From assembly GCA_009761415.1 (NCBI GenBank), contig QUOL01000001.1, forward strand, positions 3,658,001-3,722,000: 64,000 bases of DNA, given 5' to 3'. This stretch comes from Sarcomyxa edulis (lineage: Eukaryota; Basidiomycota; Agaricomycetes; Agaricales; Mycenaceae). Shown piece by piece: positions 12,518 through 25,908 of this stretch; position 1 is the first letter of the stretch, and the number at the start of each line of letters is the position of its first letter. The notes below the pieces were generated by a model. The model searched no databases. It worked only from the letters and a program-made list of their open reading frames with translations, and was not told where the DNA came from. The position numbers and the translations under genes are program-made.

Positions 12518-14473
12518 ATGACCGTGCCGGATACTTCAGAATCCGCTCAAACCGACGGCGAAGGCCCGGACGGTTCTGACAAACCTCCACACGATGATAT
12601 ACCACCCACAACTTCGACTGCCACCAACACCAAATCACCCACCCCAAGACCTACCATATCTCCCATGACAGCTAACGGCGTCAAACCCTCCTCATCCATC
12701 CCCCTACCCCCTCCAGACGCCGATGCCTATCCAAAAGAACCTGGACGCACTCGCAGAAGTCTCGAGAGATTAGCGATAAAACAAGAGCCTACCACAACAA
12801 CGACAACAACTGGCTCCAAAACACCCTCGTCCAATTCCTCGCCGACAGTATCGGATTGCGAAAGTTGGAGTGCTCCGTCGACACGCCCACCAAGTGAAGT
12901 GCCGAGCCGGCACCCTAGCGTTTCAGGAGGTCCATCTGGTAACAAACTCGCCACCCCATCAAAGGCCGCAGTGCCAGTCCCGGTGCCGGTGCCAGCTGCA
13001 GCACCTACACCACGACCCCCAGCCCTTGTAGCTGCCCATGCCACACCGGAGCCAGCACCAGCACCAGCGCCCGCGCCCGCGCCATCTACTCGGTCGAAAC
13101 CCGCATCCGTTCACTCCGACGACGGGCGTCACAAGTTCACTCTCAAAGACTTACTAGCCTCTGGACCCAAGCTGGCCCGGAAGTCCTCTAATCGCTCAAC
13201 AGGGGGTAGCAGCAGAAAGTCTAATTCAGATGGAGGTGGTGGCAAGTCAATTGCCGGAGATAGCGCAGCGAGCTTGGCGACCAAGTATGGTGTTTGTCAA
13301 AAGGTGGCTATCGGCAAGGGCGCTACGTCTGTCGTCCGCCTCGCACATAAGTGGGACCGGAGTGAGGAGAAGTTGTATGCCGTCAAGGTACGTCTTCGTC
13401 TCTCTCTCTCTCGTCGTACCAGGTCTGACATCGATGATAGGAGTTCCGAAAGAGACGAAAGAACGAATCAGAAAAAGAATACGTCAAGAAATTAACAGCA
13501 GAATTTTGCATCTCATCTACCCTCCACCACATCAACATCGTCGAGACTGTTGACCTAGTGCAAGACGAGCAACAGCATTGGTGCGAGGTTATGGAATTCT
13601 GCCCGGGCGGAGATCTATATGCCGCCATCAAGAAAGGAGGAATGTCACCCAGCGAAGTCGAATGTTGCTTTAAGCAGATCCTCAACGGTGTCTCGTACCT
13701 ACACAGTCAAGGTGTCGCCCACCGCGATATCAAACCCGAAAATCTTTTCTTTGATACTAAAGGACACCTCAAGGTAACGTTTCTCCTTGTCCCTTGCCCC
13801 GTATCAGTCTACTAATGATTTTCTTTGCCCTCTGTGTACCGCACCAACGTTCTTCACCTTTTCGAAATCCCAGATTGGAGACTACGGAGCCTCGACGGTG
13901 TACCGGCTCCCATGGGAGGCGACAATACACATGTCAACCGGGTTGTGCGGCAGCGAACCGTACATCGCCCCGGAGCAGTTCCTAGGCAAACGTAAGCCAG
14001 ACTAGCCTTTATCTTAGGGCAGGCAACCTAACTTGCTGTGTGTCTGTGCCCCCGATCCCAAACCCCATAAATCCAATTCCCCATTCATCCCTTCGCCCAC
14101 AGCCTACGACGCCCGCCTGGTTGACATCTGGGCCTGCGGGATCGTTTATTACTGTCTACACTTCCAGGAACTGCCATGGCGCGCTGCACAAGCCACAGAT
14201 CAACTTTACGCATCATACGCCTCAGCCTGCGCTTCGCCGCAACCGGCTCAATCAACGTGTCCTCCAACGATCAACAATCTATCCCCAAGAGCGTGCAGAA
14301 CGCTTATACGGAAGATGCTGGATCCGGATCCGAAACAGAGGTTCTCGATTGAGGATGTGATTGCGCATCCGTGGGTGCAGAGTATTGAGGTGTGTCATAC
14401 GGTCGAGAAGCCGGCTCATGTTCATGTGCATGCGCGAGCGTTGGCGCAAGCGCAGTTTGGGGGGAATATCTGA
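12518..14473 (+). CDS. Ser/Thr protein kinase, HAL4(SAT4)/HAL5-like
   Basis: Exons 12518-13387, 13441-13773, 13874-13991 and 14103-14473 encode 563 residues. Residues 1-250 are disordered, rich in Pro, Ser and Thr, with a Pro-Ala repeat near residue 180. The kinase domain follows: glycine loop IGKGATS, YAVK lysine, a basic FRKRRKNESE insert, HRDIKPEN near residue 385 and APE in YIAPEQF. The insert and the EFCISSTLHH segment are typical of the fungal HAL4/HAL5/NPR1 kinases, which stabilise plasma-membrane nutrient and potassium transporters. The metal-binding motif reads DYG rather than DFG (residues about 404-406). All catalytic residues appear present, so it should be active. Confidence 0.9.
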
Positions 14474-15339
14474 GTTGAGTTCTGCGCTTTCTGTTTTTTT
14501 TTGGGAGGTGTGTGCTGCTTCTCTCTGGGTGTGTTGAATCTCTGACATTCTCTGTAGCGTAGCTTCTCCATGGCAGAGACAGTCCCGTCTTTGCATTTAT
14601 TATATCCTCCTCGCTGTCGTACTTGTTCTATCCTACTCTTCGCTTCACCTTCTTCCCATTTCTTGACGATGAACTCTCTCGTGTTCACCACCTTACTTCT
14701 GTGTCTGTTCCTGTCACTCTGTCTCATCTCCGACAACGTTAACGATTTATTACCCTACTCCGCATTCCTACCCTTGGGCCTGCCTACCTTCCCCACAATA
14801 TATCATGGTGATCGGTCGTTGGTTTTTTCGTTTCGTTCTACGTTCTGCATTCTGCTACAACAATAACATAACAAACTGTCTTTGTCTTTTTTCGTTACGC
14901 GTTAGTTACCACTTGTAATAAATACATAGTCTTTCTTACTCTTACCTCTTGCCGCTTGCCGCAGTCGTCGGTTTCCCCTTTTTTCTTTTCTTTTCTTTTT
15001 TTTGAGAAGGGAAGAGAAGAGATCCATATACATACATTGTCAACTTTTTTACCGTATGCATCATGATTATGATCGTAATTGCTATTTGGCTTGTTTGCTT
15101 GCTTCAAGTTGCTACTACTACTCTTTTTTACTTCTTCACATTCGAGATGGACAAGGTTGATGAAAAAAAACATGTATCTTTTGCACATCTTACACGCTGT
15201 ACTGTACTTGCATGCCCCTTGTCGCGTCTCGTCGCGTCGCGTCCCTGACGGAGAAGGATCCGGCAAATGCCGACGCACTCATAAATGCACGGCGTCGTCA
15301 ATGCAGGTATACTTTCACCTGCAATTTTCAGTCAAGCTG
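14474..15339. other. 3' region of kinase and intergenic DNA
   Basis: A very T-rich plus strand with pyrimidine tracts (for example 14974-15003). The hydrophobic frame at 14570-14866 follows from this composition and is not taken as a gene. Confidence 0.4.
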
Positions 15340-15908
15340 ATGGACGACCAACAACCCACGCCAGACATTCCCTCCGTTGATGTCAGCTTTAGCTCATTTG
15401 TAGAGCATCTCGACAGAATGGTACCAATTTGCGCTTTGTCCCAGGAAATCCTGTCACTCATTTGCTATTCATGTAGGCGAAACGTCCGAACACCGTCCGT
15501 CAACCTTTGGAGCAACTCCCTCTCAAATACCGAGTGACGAAAGACGGAATTCCACCATGCAATTGCAGGCCACCTCTGCTTCACTTTGGGATCGGAGTGA
15601 CATGCAAACAGATAGTGGACTACGCGACATCTCGCTTGAATCATCCTGTGCCTGCCATATCGTCGAGGGTGGCTATTGTCTACGTTGCATCTATCAAAGT
15701 CTCAATGCATCTATCCCGGTTGACTGGGGTAAAGGTCGAGACCCAGGTCGCAGCTGGCGGACCCTATTGCTACCTATACTCTCTATACTCTAATCATGAG
15801 GAGTGGAAGAAGCCATCAGAAGAGCTAGAACGGAAAGCTCTCGATATCATCAGGAGAGAACTTGGGACAGAGGAGCAAGGTTTATGGTATTATTCCCCCA
15901 GGTCATGA
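15340..15908 (+). CDS. Unknown conserved-looking protein, two exons
   Basis: Exons 15340-15420 and 15477-15908 encode 170 residues; the 56-nt intron GTACCA...TGTAG restores one frame across both exons, which argues for a real gene. The product has no signal peptide or membrane helix. It contains the segments PPLLHFGIGVTC, LTGVKVETQV and YSLYSNHEEW, and a charged helix ELERKALDIIRREL. I do not recognise a domain. Its compact, globular character suggests a soluble protein. It is convergent with VPS4 downstream. Confidence 0.6.
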
Positions 15909-16468
15909 AAAGTGAGTCCTTCATTACGAGCCTGAGATTCACCCACTCGAAGCCTCACTTCATGTAGTCACATAGTTCAATCTTCCAGTCTCGTCTTGTA
16001 GTTGCAGTTTATGTTGCCGATCGTCTTGTTTGAACTTTGCACTGCGTCCTATCGTAGCTACTCGTTCTCCTTGTACGTGTCTTGCTCGAAATTGATATGG
16101 CTTACATCTAGCCAAAGGCTCTGCTTTGCGGTGCCAAGGAACAGCGCGACGCGACTCGTACGTCGTACACATCTGGTACTAGCCCCTATGATCCTGGTGT
16201 TGTAGACCAGAAAGCCACTGCATAGAGAATGTATGCCTCCTGGCCACGCACATTGAACACGTTGGCATTCGTATGGTCCCCGTTCTTCATCTCTACGGCC
16301 ACCTCATGTAAAAAATGCAGCATATCGCAAGTGCTGAATCATAAAGAAAACCCGCAGGGAAGATGCTGGGATCCTACCGCCCAAGACTTCAATTGATACA
16401 CCCAGGAAATACAAAGTTTAAGATAAGGATGGAACGAAAACAATATATGCACAAGACATATAGATTTG
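15909..16468. other. Convergent 3' region
   Basis: Separates the unknown gene on the plus strand from VPS4 on the minus strand. No feature is supported beyond likely 3' untranslated sequence. Confidence 0.4.
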
Positions 16469-18149
<1,681 letters not shown>

Positions 18150-18817
18150 CGGATATTATTTCTGGAGAAAATGGCTTCCGTCGAACGGGTGAAAGGGTAC
18201 TTTGGATTCGGACTTTGCCCGCAGTTTGAGGTTGTTAGATTCAGAAATGAGTTGACCGAAATAGGCTTGCATATCTTCAGAAATCATGCTTACGTCCTCC
18301 CATCACTCATTCAGACCACAAAGTTCCTCCCATATGCCAATCACTCCTTCGAGTGCCTCTCAAGAACGTACTTTCGGTCCAAGAAGACCCACTCCTGTTT
18401 TCCGTCTTTTTCCAGCGTCAATTTTTGACAGCACGTTTTGGGGGTACCGATGGTCATGGATCCGGCATGTTGTATGCAGGCTGACTTGTTTTATCGCAAT
18501 AGATGATCATACACACTCGAAACACGTTGTGGAAGGTCTAATAGAAGCCTCGGCCACATATTACAATGACTCTGCTGGCCTTATTGTGGTCGTTTGGGCC
18601 ACTCAGCTGCCCAAATTAAGAATAGAACAAAGCGCCAGGACTCACGGCCACAGCATGGATACGTATGTATGTAGCCCACTGCTTTTCTTATATAAAGGGC
18701 AACGTTTCAAGTTCTCATCTTCCTTTACTGACTTGTCCACCTTCACAGGCTTACTGATAGCTTTTGCGCTCTTCGCCTAAATATACGTCAACGATTGTCT
18801 TTCCCTTATCCATAACC
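18150..18817. other. Divergent promoter region, VPS4 and small gene
   Basis: Holds the promoters of VPS4 (minus) and the gene at 18818 (plus). A 164-codon plus frame at 18286-18780 has an ATG but no recognisable motif or splice pattern and is not called. Confidence 0.45.
18689..18696 (+). promoter_or_regulatory. TATA box candidate
   Basis: TATATAAA lies 122 nt upstream of the ATG at 18818, a plausible distance for a fungal core promoter with a short leader. Confidence 0.5.
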
Positions 18818-19366
18818 ATGCCATCAGTTAGATCTACAAAACTACGCTCTTCTAAATCTACGATTCGCTCTAAACTTCGCTCAGTCACCCCAGAGGATGT
18901 TGAATCCTGGAATCACGCCTGTATCGATTTCAAGGGTGCTATGCACAAGCTCCAGCCTTCTGATATCAATGAACCTTGGTCGTACTCATTCCGTGTATGC
19001 ATAGTTGACTGCCACGTCATATCTAACCGATTCTGACCGTTGACTTTTCAGCATGGTGAAAGAGTCTGGGTCCGTACGACGGGTGGATCATGGCACCTAG
19101 GAAAGGTAAAGGGCGAACCAAGACAACTTCAAGAAGATACGAAACAGGTCGGTGCTAAAAGCTTTAGGCGCCACCGTTCTCTTGCGTCAGCCTCGCCTGT
19201 CCCCTAACTCTTTTCCCCCTCGCAGATTGGCCTTTTCTATCTCGTCATATATCGCCGCAATCTTCGGAAATATTTCGCACCTCTGAATGGGGAGATCAAA
19301 CCTGATACATCATTCATACGGAACATGATCGAGGAAGCAGGTGGCTATGACATAGCGCGCGCCTAG
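18818..19366 (+). CDS. Small basic protein of unknown function
   Basis: Exons 18818-18994, 19052-19147 and 19226-19366, all phase 0, encode 137 residues. The N-terminus is Ser/Arg/Lys-rich (RSTKLRSSKSTIRSK). The middle (HGERVWVRTTGGSWHLGKV) looks like an SH3- or tudor-like beta-barrel strand pair, followed by YLVIYRRNLRKYFAPLNGEIKP and a short helix IRNMIEEAGGY. I recognise no named family; the barrel guess rests on the W-V-R and W-x-x-G-K-V pattern only. A TATA box stands upstream. It diverges from VPS4. Confidence 0.7.
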
Positions 19367-20389
19367 CTAGCTAGGATAGTGTTCATCCTGTTTCGTCCTT
19401 CCTTGATATACGCGCCAGTGTGGTCATGGTATCAATTAATTGGCTTTAGAACGCTGTCGAGAAGAATCCTTTCTCCTGCTAAGTGCGTTCAATCCTCGAA
19501 TTTTGACGGGCGCTAAACTGCATCAATAAGACAACAATAAAGCGTCATCGAACCAACATCGAATGCTCGTTTCTCCAAACCGCTCAATCATGCTATTATA
19601 AACCCGCACAAGCTCTAGACTCGAACTCAAAAGCTGGGTTCATCAATATCTCGTCAACAGGCGTGAACACAGGTTCTATCATGCCCCAAGCCCAGATCAC
19701 GCACCAACTCCAATCAGAGTCTACAACGAGCCCTGGATCCCTTTTCCTTTGCTTCCAGTTTTGTCGGTGTTGCGGAAATTGTAGGCAAGATCACGATCGC
19801 ATCTTCTAAATACGTATACAAAGTGAAAGGAGCAGACGACTCTCGTCAACGGGCGCTGCGAGAACTAGCTGCTCTAAATGGGACGCTGATTGGCGTTAAA
19901 CTCGTCATGGAAATACGCGACTACGGGACTTCAGCTAGTTATGGCTATAGATGCAATCGTGGCCGTGGTAGACCAAGGCACATATACATCCCGATGCAGT
20001 ACCACCGAAGGACCTCTTTGACTCTGAAAATGGCAGCGCAAACAAAAAGGGCCATGAGGAAAGACGGTGAGACTTGGTTGAGAGAAGACGGCGAAACCAC
20101 GTCACGCGATCAGGCGCGTCAACGCGTCAACGCGTGTCTGACTTGTTCGAGAGTCCTCTTGTGCATTCGCACATTTGCGATCATCGAAGCTCTGATATTT
20201 CAGTAAGGATGTCTGCATGCCGAATTGGCATAGGAACATATAAGGCCTCCAAGCGGTGTCGAATGCAGGAAAGTGAAAACACTAGGACACCATGCGTACC
20301 ACATTATTTATTTGTCTGACTTCGATTATATTCGATATGCAACTATCCAGTACCAAGAGGCGAAGAAGTATAAGCCAGTACAAACATGC
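19367..20389. other. Region with NLR-type relic, otherwise unassigned
   Basis: Contains the relic described at 19670-19935. The remainder to 20389 is 3' flank of the membrane protein gene on the minus strand. An open frame continues to 20206 but loses protein-like character. Confidence 0.4.
19670..19935 (+). pseudogene. Relic resembling N-terminal domain of fungal STAND/NLR-like proteins
   Basis: A single open frame reads ALDPFSFASSFVGVAEIVGK, then a helix with KGADDSRQRALRELAALNG and LIGVKLVMEI. This is the pattern of the helical N-terminal domain found on many fungal NACHT/NB-ARC and ankyrin proteins, which begin DP(L/F)S(V/F)..S..G. No in-frame start is evident (an acceptor-like CACAG at about 19662-19671 precedes it) and no NACHT, WD40 or ankyrin sequence follows within the gap. 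It may be a truncated gene, a stand-alone short protein with an upstream exon, or a relic. Confidence 0.5.
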
Positions 20390-21813
20390 CTATTTTTTCT
20401 GGCTAGCTCGAGCAACATCACCATAAAGATTCCTGCCTCTTGAAGCTTGGGACGCAGACGCATCGCTGGCAAGTTTGGAAGACGAAGACAACGACGGACC
20501 TCCGTCCCGTGTATGTAGCTGTTCGGGAACGGTGATACTCGAACGTGACGACGAGGATGGTAGCGACACGTCTACCCGATCGTCTTGAGTGCGATTGACT
20601 GTCTCGAGAGGCGTATGAATCTGCCGAGCACCAATGAGATTTCTACTCCGAGTCGAGACAGACCGTGGATTATTCGTCGCTCTAGTGAGAGGCGTAACAT
20701 CATCGACACTAATCTGGTATGCCTGCCGCGAAGAACGCCGCGCATGCACCTGCCGCCTCTGTTCTTCCACCGGCATAAACAACGGGACAGGTCCAGCAGC
20801 GGATCCATACGTCAAATCGTTTCTCGATTGAACGTTCAACGCACGTTCCACTTCGCTCATCCTGTTGGATGATGAGTATGTCGATTTGTAGCTGCGCGTA
20901 CTCGACTGACGCGACGGTGGGGCGTTCTTGAGCTTTTCTGCATCGAGGGCACGTTCTTTAGCTATTCTTCTGTTCTGTTTCCATGCGAGGAGACCGGCTA
21001 AAACGAGGATTGCTCCAAACACTGAAAGAGGAACAGCCCACGCGACTGTAGAGTGGGAAGATCGATTTGCAAGGATTAGAGGTGCTGCAGAAGCAGGCTT
21101 TCCTGAACTTGAAGCGGATTGTACGGTGTTTGTCGCTGACGATTTTGTGGAATGGGTGGTGTCTGCTGAAGATTCCGTAGCGGCTATGGATATTGTTGAA
21201 GCTTGAGAGGGTACAGCGGAAGCATCAGAAGCGCCCGCGGCTTTGGAAGAAGCATTTTGAGGATGCGAAGACCCAGATATAGCTGTAAAGACGGCACGAG
21301 TCAAATCAGCTATTGGAAAATCTGAGAGATCAAATTATAAGCTTACGGCGTAGAGAAAAACTGGGAGACTCGAATGTTTTCTCAGAGTCGTCTGTCATTC
21401 GCAATACGAATGCTTCCTCGGTGGATATAGCTGGTATGCCTCTGTTTAATCAAAAATGAAATGAGAATGTTATCAGGGCATGGCTCGTTACAAACGACAT
21501 ACATCGAAATGAAGTATGTTCCATTGTTTTGTCTTATGATAGGCCAGACATTAGCTCCACAATCATAGCTGCGGCCATCATCGTCTGTAGTACGAGCTCG
21601 CACAAGCTCAGAGCTATTTGGTGACATGCACAGCCTGAACGAGGGGGAAGGAATTTCTTCCGCTGATGTCCACTTCCCTACAATAGTGTCGCCTGGGGCA
21701 AACACGTCTCCAAGGGAGGGACTCGTCCATGTGGCATCTTGAGCGCGACCTTTTTCGGCGAGAACGAGTACAATGAGGGTCAATGCGCTGGAGCGTTTGC
21801 GAGTAGTAGACAT
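20390..21813 (-). CDS. Type I membrane protein with Ser/Thr-rich stalk
   Basis: Exons 21813-21503, 21441-21347 and 21282-20390 encode 432 residues. A signal peptide (to about residue 25, ending GRAQ) precedes a beta-sandwich-like domain beginning TWTSPSLGDVFAPGDTIVGKW, a pattern common in agaricomycete surface proteins related to Kre9/Knh1-type domains. A Ser/Thr/Ala-rich stalk (about 145-205), one membrane helix (AWAVPLSVFGAILVLAGLLAW), and a long basic, Ser-rich cytosolic tail follow. A sensor or cell-wall/membrane linker role is plausible but not shown. An upstream in-phase ATG at 21933 exists; I chose 21813 because the signal peptide starts there. Confidence 0.8.
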
Positions 21814-22034
21814 TTCAGGTAAGGGTATAACGTGGGATGAGAGCAGCGAGGGGAACGGTAAAAGCGAGGGGAAAACTAGGAAGACCAGCTTTGATACGAA
21901 TGCAGAATGCCGTCTAGGCAGAATATGAAGCAACTAGGCAGGTGCAGAGCGAGGTAGTAAGGAAAGAAACTGAACCTTGGAGAGGCTTCGGCGATAAACG
22001 AGGAGGCTGACAATGGCAACGTATGATGTGTTCA

Positions 22035-22648
22035 CTATCTCGAGGTGACATCCGTTTCGGGCCTGTCAGGCTGGGTCCATATTTCGCGAGACATTGTCAC
22101 TAATGGACGCCAGTCCTTGTGTCCTGAGGTGCCCATGAGATAGTGTGGTGTCTTTCTAATCGTGGAAAGGCGTCGAAGCCATTGAATCGACCCCATTTTC
22201 ATGTCAATTGTCGAGCTTGCCACTGATGACAGGGTGCGCTCAGAAAACTGTAAAAGTTGTTGGCTACGACCAGAGTCATTCAGACATCAAACAACGACAC
22301 GAGATTTTACGATGCGTTGGACGTACCGTTTTCGATCTCTCAACTGCATCAACATCTCAATCACCTCGTCCTGCTCTTCAGTCACCAGCTCACCACCAGG
22401 TAAGGCGATAGCGAGTTCTTTTGCCTGGTTCATGGCGTTTTTGAACTCGTTTGTCTTGTGAGGAAGTCAGCATAGTCAGCATAGTTGAAGATCTATAAGT
22501 CATGAGGGAAAATACGGACTGCTTGAAGCAACGCTTGTTTCGCTTGGGGTGTCGTTGTACCCTCTAGCTTCTGAGTGAGCTCCAATATGGCTGCTAGCTT
22601 TAGTAGAAGACCTTCATAGAGTGAAGTGGGAAGTGGATCGGTGGACAT
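22035..22648 (-). CDS. Mediator subunit 9-like protein
   Basis: Exons 22648-22520, 22454-22327 and 22263-22035 encode 161 residues. The N-terminal helix LYEGLLLKLAAILELTQ, then FKNAMNQAKELAIALPGG and EEQDEVIEMLMQLRDRKR form the short helical pattern I associate with fungal Med9, a subunit of the Mediator middle module that links activators and RNA polymerase II. The identification rests on pattern memory and is moderate. The C-terminal 60 residues after MKMGSIQW are less conserved in character. Transcribed in tandem with the membrane protein 221 nt downstream. Confidence 0.55.
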
Positions 22649-23459
22649 TGTGGCTCCGGTCGCGAGTTCTGGCAAGTTGGGAGTTTTTGGACTTGTGGGC
22701 GCTTATGGGTACTGTCACAACTCCGTCACGGTCTTTATGCCGTTCGGCACCTCGATCTTCAAGTTCACTGGCAACTTGCTGGCAACTCTCTTGCTTCATC
22801 AAATCATTCGCGATTTCCTGCGACCTCGCTGTGTTCTCTGGCTTTCGTCTGGCATGTTTCAAAGCTCTCGGACGTCTCAAAGGCAACTTGATCGATTCTG
22901 CCCTCGTTGGCCTATGATTGACAATTTCGTAAACGTTACGGTTAGGATTGCGTTGGAGATATACTAAACCCCAGACTATTGGTACCTAGCACATCGATGT
23001 GAACCGGGCTTTCGCCGATGCAGTGTTGATCTTCACATCGCTCTTCTCGCCTGAGAGAATGGCAGTACAGGAACTTAGATGTCCTGGGTATAACTACCAG
23101 TAAACGCTCATGCATCATGAGCACGGGACTTCGAAAAGTTCTGCAAGGTACGTCGTATTAAGTATATCACTGCCTCATCGTAATTCTAATGCTAATATGA
23201 CGTTAATAGTAGCCTAGAATGCGCGAGCTCTCTCGACATGTTTTCCATTCTCATGTCAGTGCTGCGCCCTTGATTATTGATACTTGTGAACGCCGTTGCT
23301 GATTGGTTATTTATACAGTAATTACGCGTACCATCTTGGTTTCCCTGATACTGCGTATCGGATTCGAAAGAAGATCCTATTGCTTTCGACACCTTAAAAC
23401 GAATCATTCTAAGTCGCTGTCATATCTCGAGTTCCATAGCTCATCCTATCCTGCTGGCT
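22649..23459. other. Divergent promoter region
   Basis: Lies between the Med9-like gene (minus) and the multi-exon gene starting at 23460 (plus). Short frames overlap on both strands, none supported. Promoter elements were not resolved. Confidence 0.4.
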
Positions 23460-25770
23460 ATGATTTACGATTCAGAAAGCGATCTTTACGCGCGTCTTCT
23501 ATTCTCTCGAGGCCGAGGTTACCCTCTCTGGATTCCAGAGCCCCCCGATGACCTCTGCGAGGACTACAGGAGGGAAGGAGTTCGCATTGGCGATGTGGGT
23601 GTTGTCACAGCGGATGGAAACTTCGATTTTATATTCAACATATGTGTACCCGCGAATGATCCTCTCAACGTTCTCGGTGTACCATCTGGGTTCAAACAAC
23701 TCGAGCTGGCTCCAGGGGATGTTCGCCATATTGATCAACGATATTCCCCTGGATCTGATGTCTCAAGCACTTCGATCAAAAAACTCAGTTTGGACGTATC
23801 GTTGACCACTGAGAATTTGGCGTAAGTCCACTTGTCTGCGCTGGCTTACTTGAAATGATATCTGATGCTCTGTATTACAGGGTAATTCCGTCTGGAGCAA
23901 GTGCTGGCGTACAAATCTCGACCTCTTCAAAAGAGGGAGCAGTGCTCATACTCCCTGAAGGAGCTTCGAGCCACGATCTACGCCGCCGTCGGGCATTCCA
24001 GAACTACACTCTAGAACACGGGTTAGCATGGTATCGATTTGTCAATGATACTCTCGAGCGGGAGGTAGAGAACGGTTCCCTTTACCTCGTCACTGGTTGC
24101 GATAAAACGTCTTCTTGGGGTGTCGCCGCTTTCTCTAATTCTTCGGGAGAGGGAGAGATATCTCTGAAGTTCAGCGCTGCTCCGATCTCCTCTGGTCGTG
24201 TATCGTTGTCGTGGCAATGGGACACCAACAGCCCTGCAGCCGTACGCTCAGGCCCCATACGCGATGAAGGAGAAGATGGTTGGGGTGAGAACCAGTGCGT
24301 TTTCGTTCGTGGGTTCAAAGTCGCCATACGGGAACGCCTTGCTGTTTTAAGAGGTCCGATCAATATATCTCTTATCGAGAAATCTGGTCCAACAACGAAG
24401 GGTGGATTCATCCCGTTTTCGGGGGATAATAGCCCGAAGCCGTCACTTTTTTGGAGGTGGGACTCTCGTCACGATCGTTCTAACGATCCGCGCGATGAAT
24501 CTCCTCGTCCATCGAATTTATCTTCTGACTTACCGATGGAGAGCTGTGATGAAACAATGTTGGAACGTGTCCCTTCAATGTCTGCGGTATGTTCTTTTGC
24601 CTCAGCACTGTCCTACATCCTACTTACAGGAACCGAACACAGACTTGTCATCCGTCTGATGTCATCAACAAGTACATTCTCGACTCTGTTCGTGTCTTCT
24701 AACTATCTCGAGAAAGATATCCTCCTGATATAATCTTAGATGCCCGATGTCGATATCGTCGTCTCTCACGATGACGATTGGTGTTCACTTTTGAACCCTG
24801 TAGGTTCATCTATGATCGCACTTCTCTGGTCTGTATTGCTAATTCATCGTATCCCAGGACGACGACATTATTCCTGATGAACACGAGTTGCTGTTGCGCT
24901 TCGAGGACAAGTATTGCATAGAAGTCAATTCTTTAGGTGAGAAGATCCTGATCCCTTGACTATCTTACTTCTGGCTGATTGTGTGTCCCAGGCGGAGCTT
25001 CCCTGACCCCGAAATCGGGATTCCAATCCGTCCTTACAGCGGATCAACCGATGCTACGGGCTGATGTTTCTCCTCTTGATCTCAACGATTCTGAAGACCC
25101 TCCTGGTCAATGTTTCAACGAGTGGCAAGAAGATCAAGCAGATAGGCCACGACATTATATGATATCCATCAGTCCCGAGGAAGCGTATATTCAACGAGAA
25201 CGTTCAGAGGGACTGCGACGCCGTGCTGAGGTGGAAGCTAATCTTGGTATGATTCCGTTTTCTATCTATTTTATTCGATCTCGTCAACTTTCTACAGGCA
25301 TCTATGCTCACCATACACTTTGTCGTCTACTCGATACCTCCGCCGATCTGTCGCTAGTCATCCCCAATGATGACAATTTGGTGCCATTGACTCGAGACGT
25401 AGCGGAAGACCTCACACCATCTAGCACTGCTCCGAACCGTGTCTTGCCGGAAATTCCTTCCTCCTTAAGACCCAGCGGGTCGCTCCATGATAGTCGCCCT
25501 CCGCGCATGATTGTACCCCAGACTACTCATTCAATACACACAAGGGCCTCTCTTGAGCGACACCAGAGCATATCGCATCCGATGCACATAACGGCAGCCT
25601 CAGAGAGTCGCCGGAGCGACTGGGAGATGGCCCACGGGAGGACCGCTCTCGAGCAACGCCAGAATGCATGGCATGCTCCTCCCTCCGCCCTTCCTATATC
25701 TGATCCCATCGTCCTTGACCGGGATAAACATTTGGAATCAGGAAGTGACACAGAAGACCACGATCACTAG
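23460..25770 (+). CDS. Unknown agaricomycete-type protein, apparent frameshift
   Basis: Exons 23460-23821, 23881-24586, 24630-24653, 24740-24799, 24857-24936, 24992-25246 and 25298-25770; about 650 residues. The N-terminus has the segments GRGYPLWIPEP and GVRIGDVGVVTADG, which I associate with a large family of uncharacterised mushroom proteins. No transmembrane helix is evident. All exons join in phase except exon 5 (80 nt), where one extra base is needed: its first part reads DDDIIPDEHELLLRF and its second part EDKYCIEVNSL in the next frame, around 24898-24902 (CGCTTTCGAGG). This may be a sequencing error at a T run or a true disabling frameshift. The C-terminal 150 residues are disordered. 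Confidence 0.7.
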
Positions 25771-25884
25771 AATTGGCGCCGGAAACTGAGTTCTTGGGTC
25801 CCTTCGACATTGCAACATATTCTACAGAGCTTCACGGCTCCATTTTGTTTGGATGTCTCAAGGGACACAAGAGTCTCAACTTTC

Positions 25885-25906
25885 GGCGTAGATTCCATTC
25901 TACGCC
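25885..25906. repeat. Short perfect palindrome
   Basis: GGCGTAGA (25885-25892) and TCTACGCC (25899-25906) are perfect inverted arms around a 6-nt spacer, directly before the larger inverted repeat. It could form a small hairpin or be a protein-binding site. Confidence 0.6.
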
Positions 25907-25908
25907 GG

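Noticed and set aside
12727..13044. Gly/Val-rich minus-strand frame
   Set aside because: Complement of the Pro/Ala/Thr-rich N-terminal part of the kinase.
14570..14866. Hydrophobic 98-codon frame after the kinase
   Set aside because: Explained by pyrimidine-rich 3' sequence; no conserved feature.
18286..18780. 164-codon ATG frame on the plus strand upstream of the small gene
   Set aside because: No recognisable domain or membrane pattern, low-complexity start, and it overlaps the region needed for two divergent promoters.
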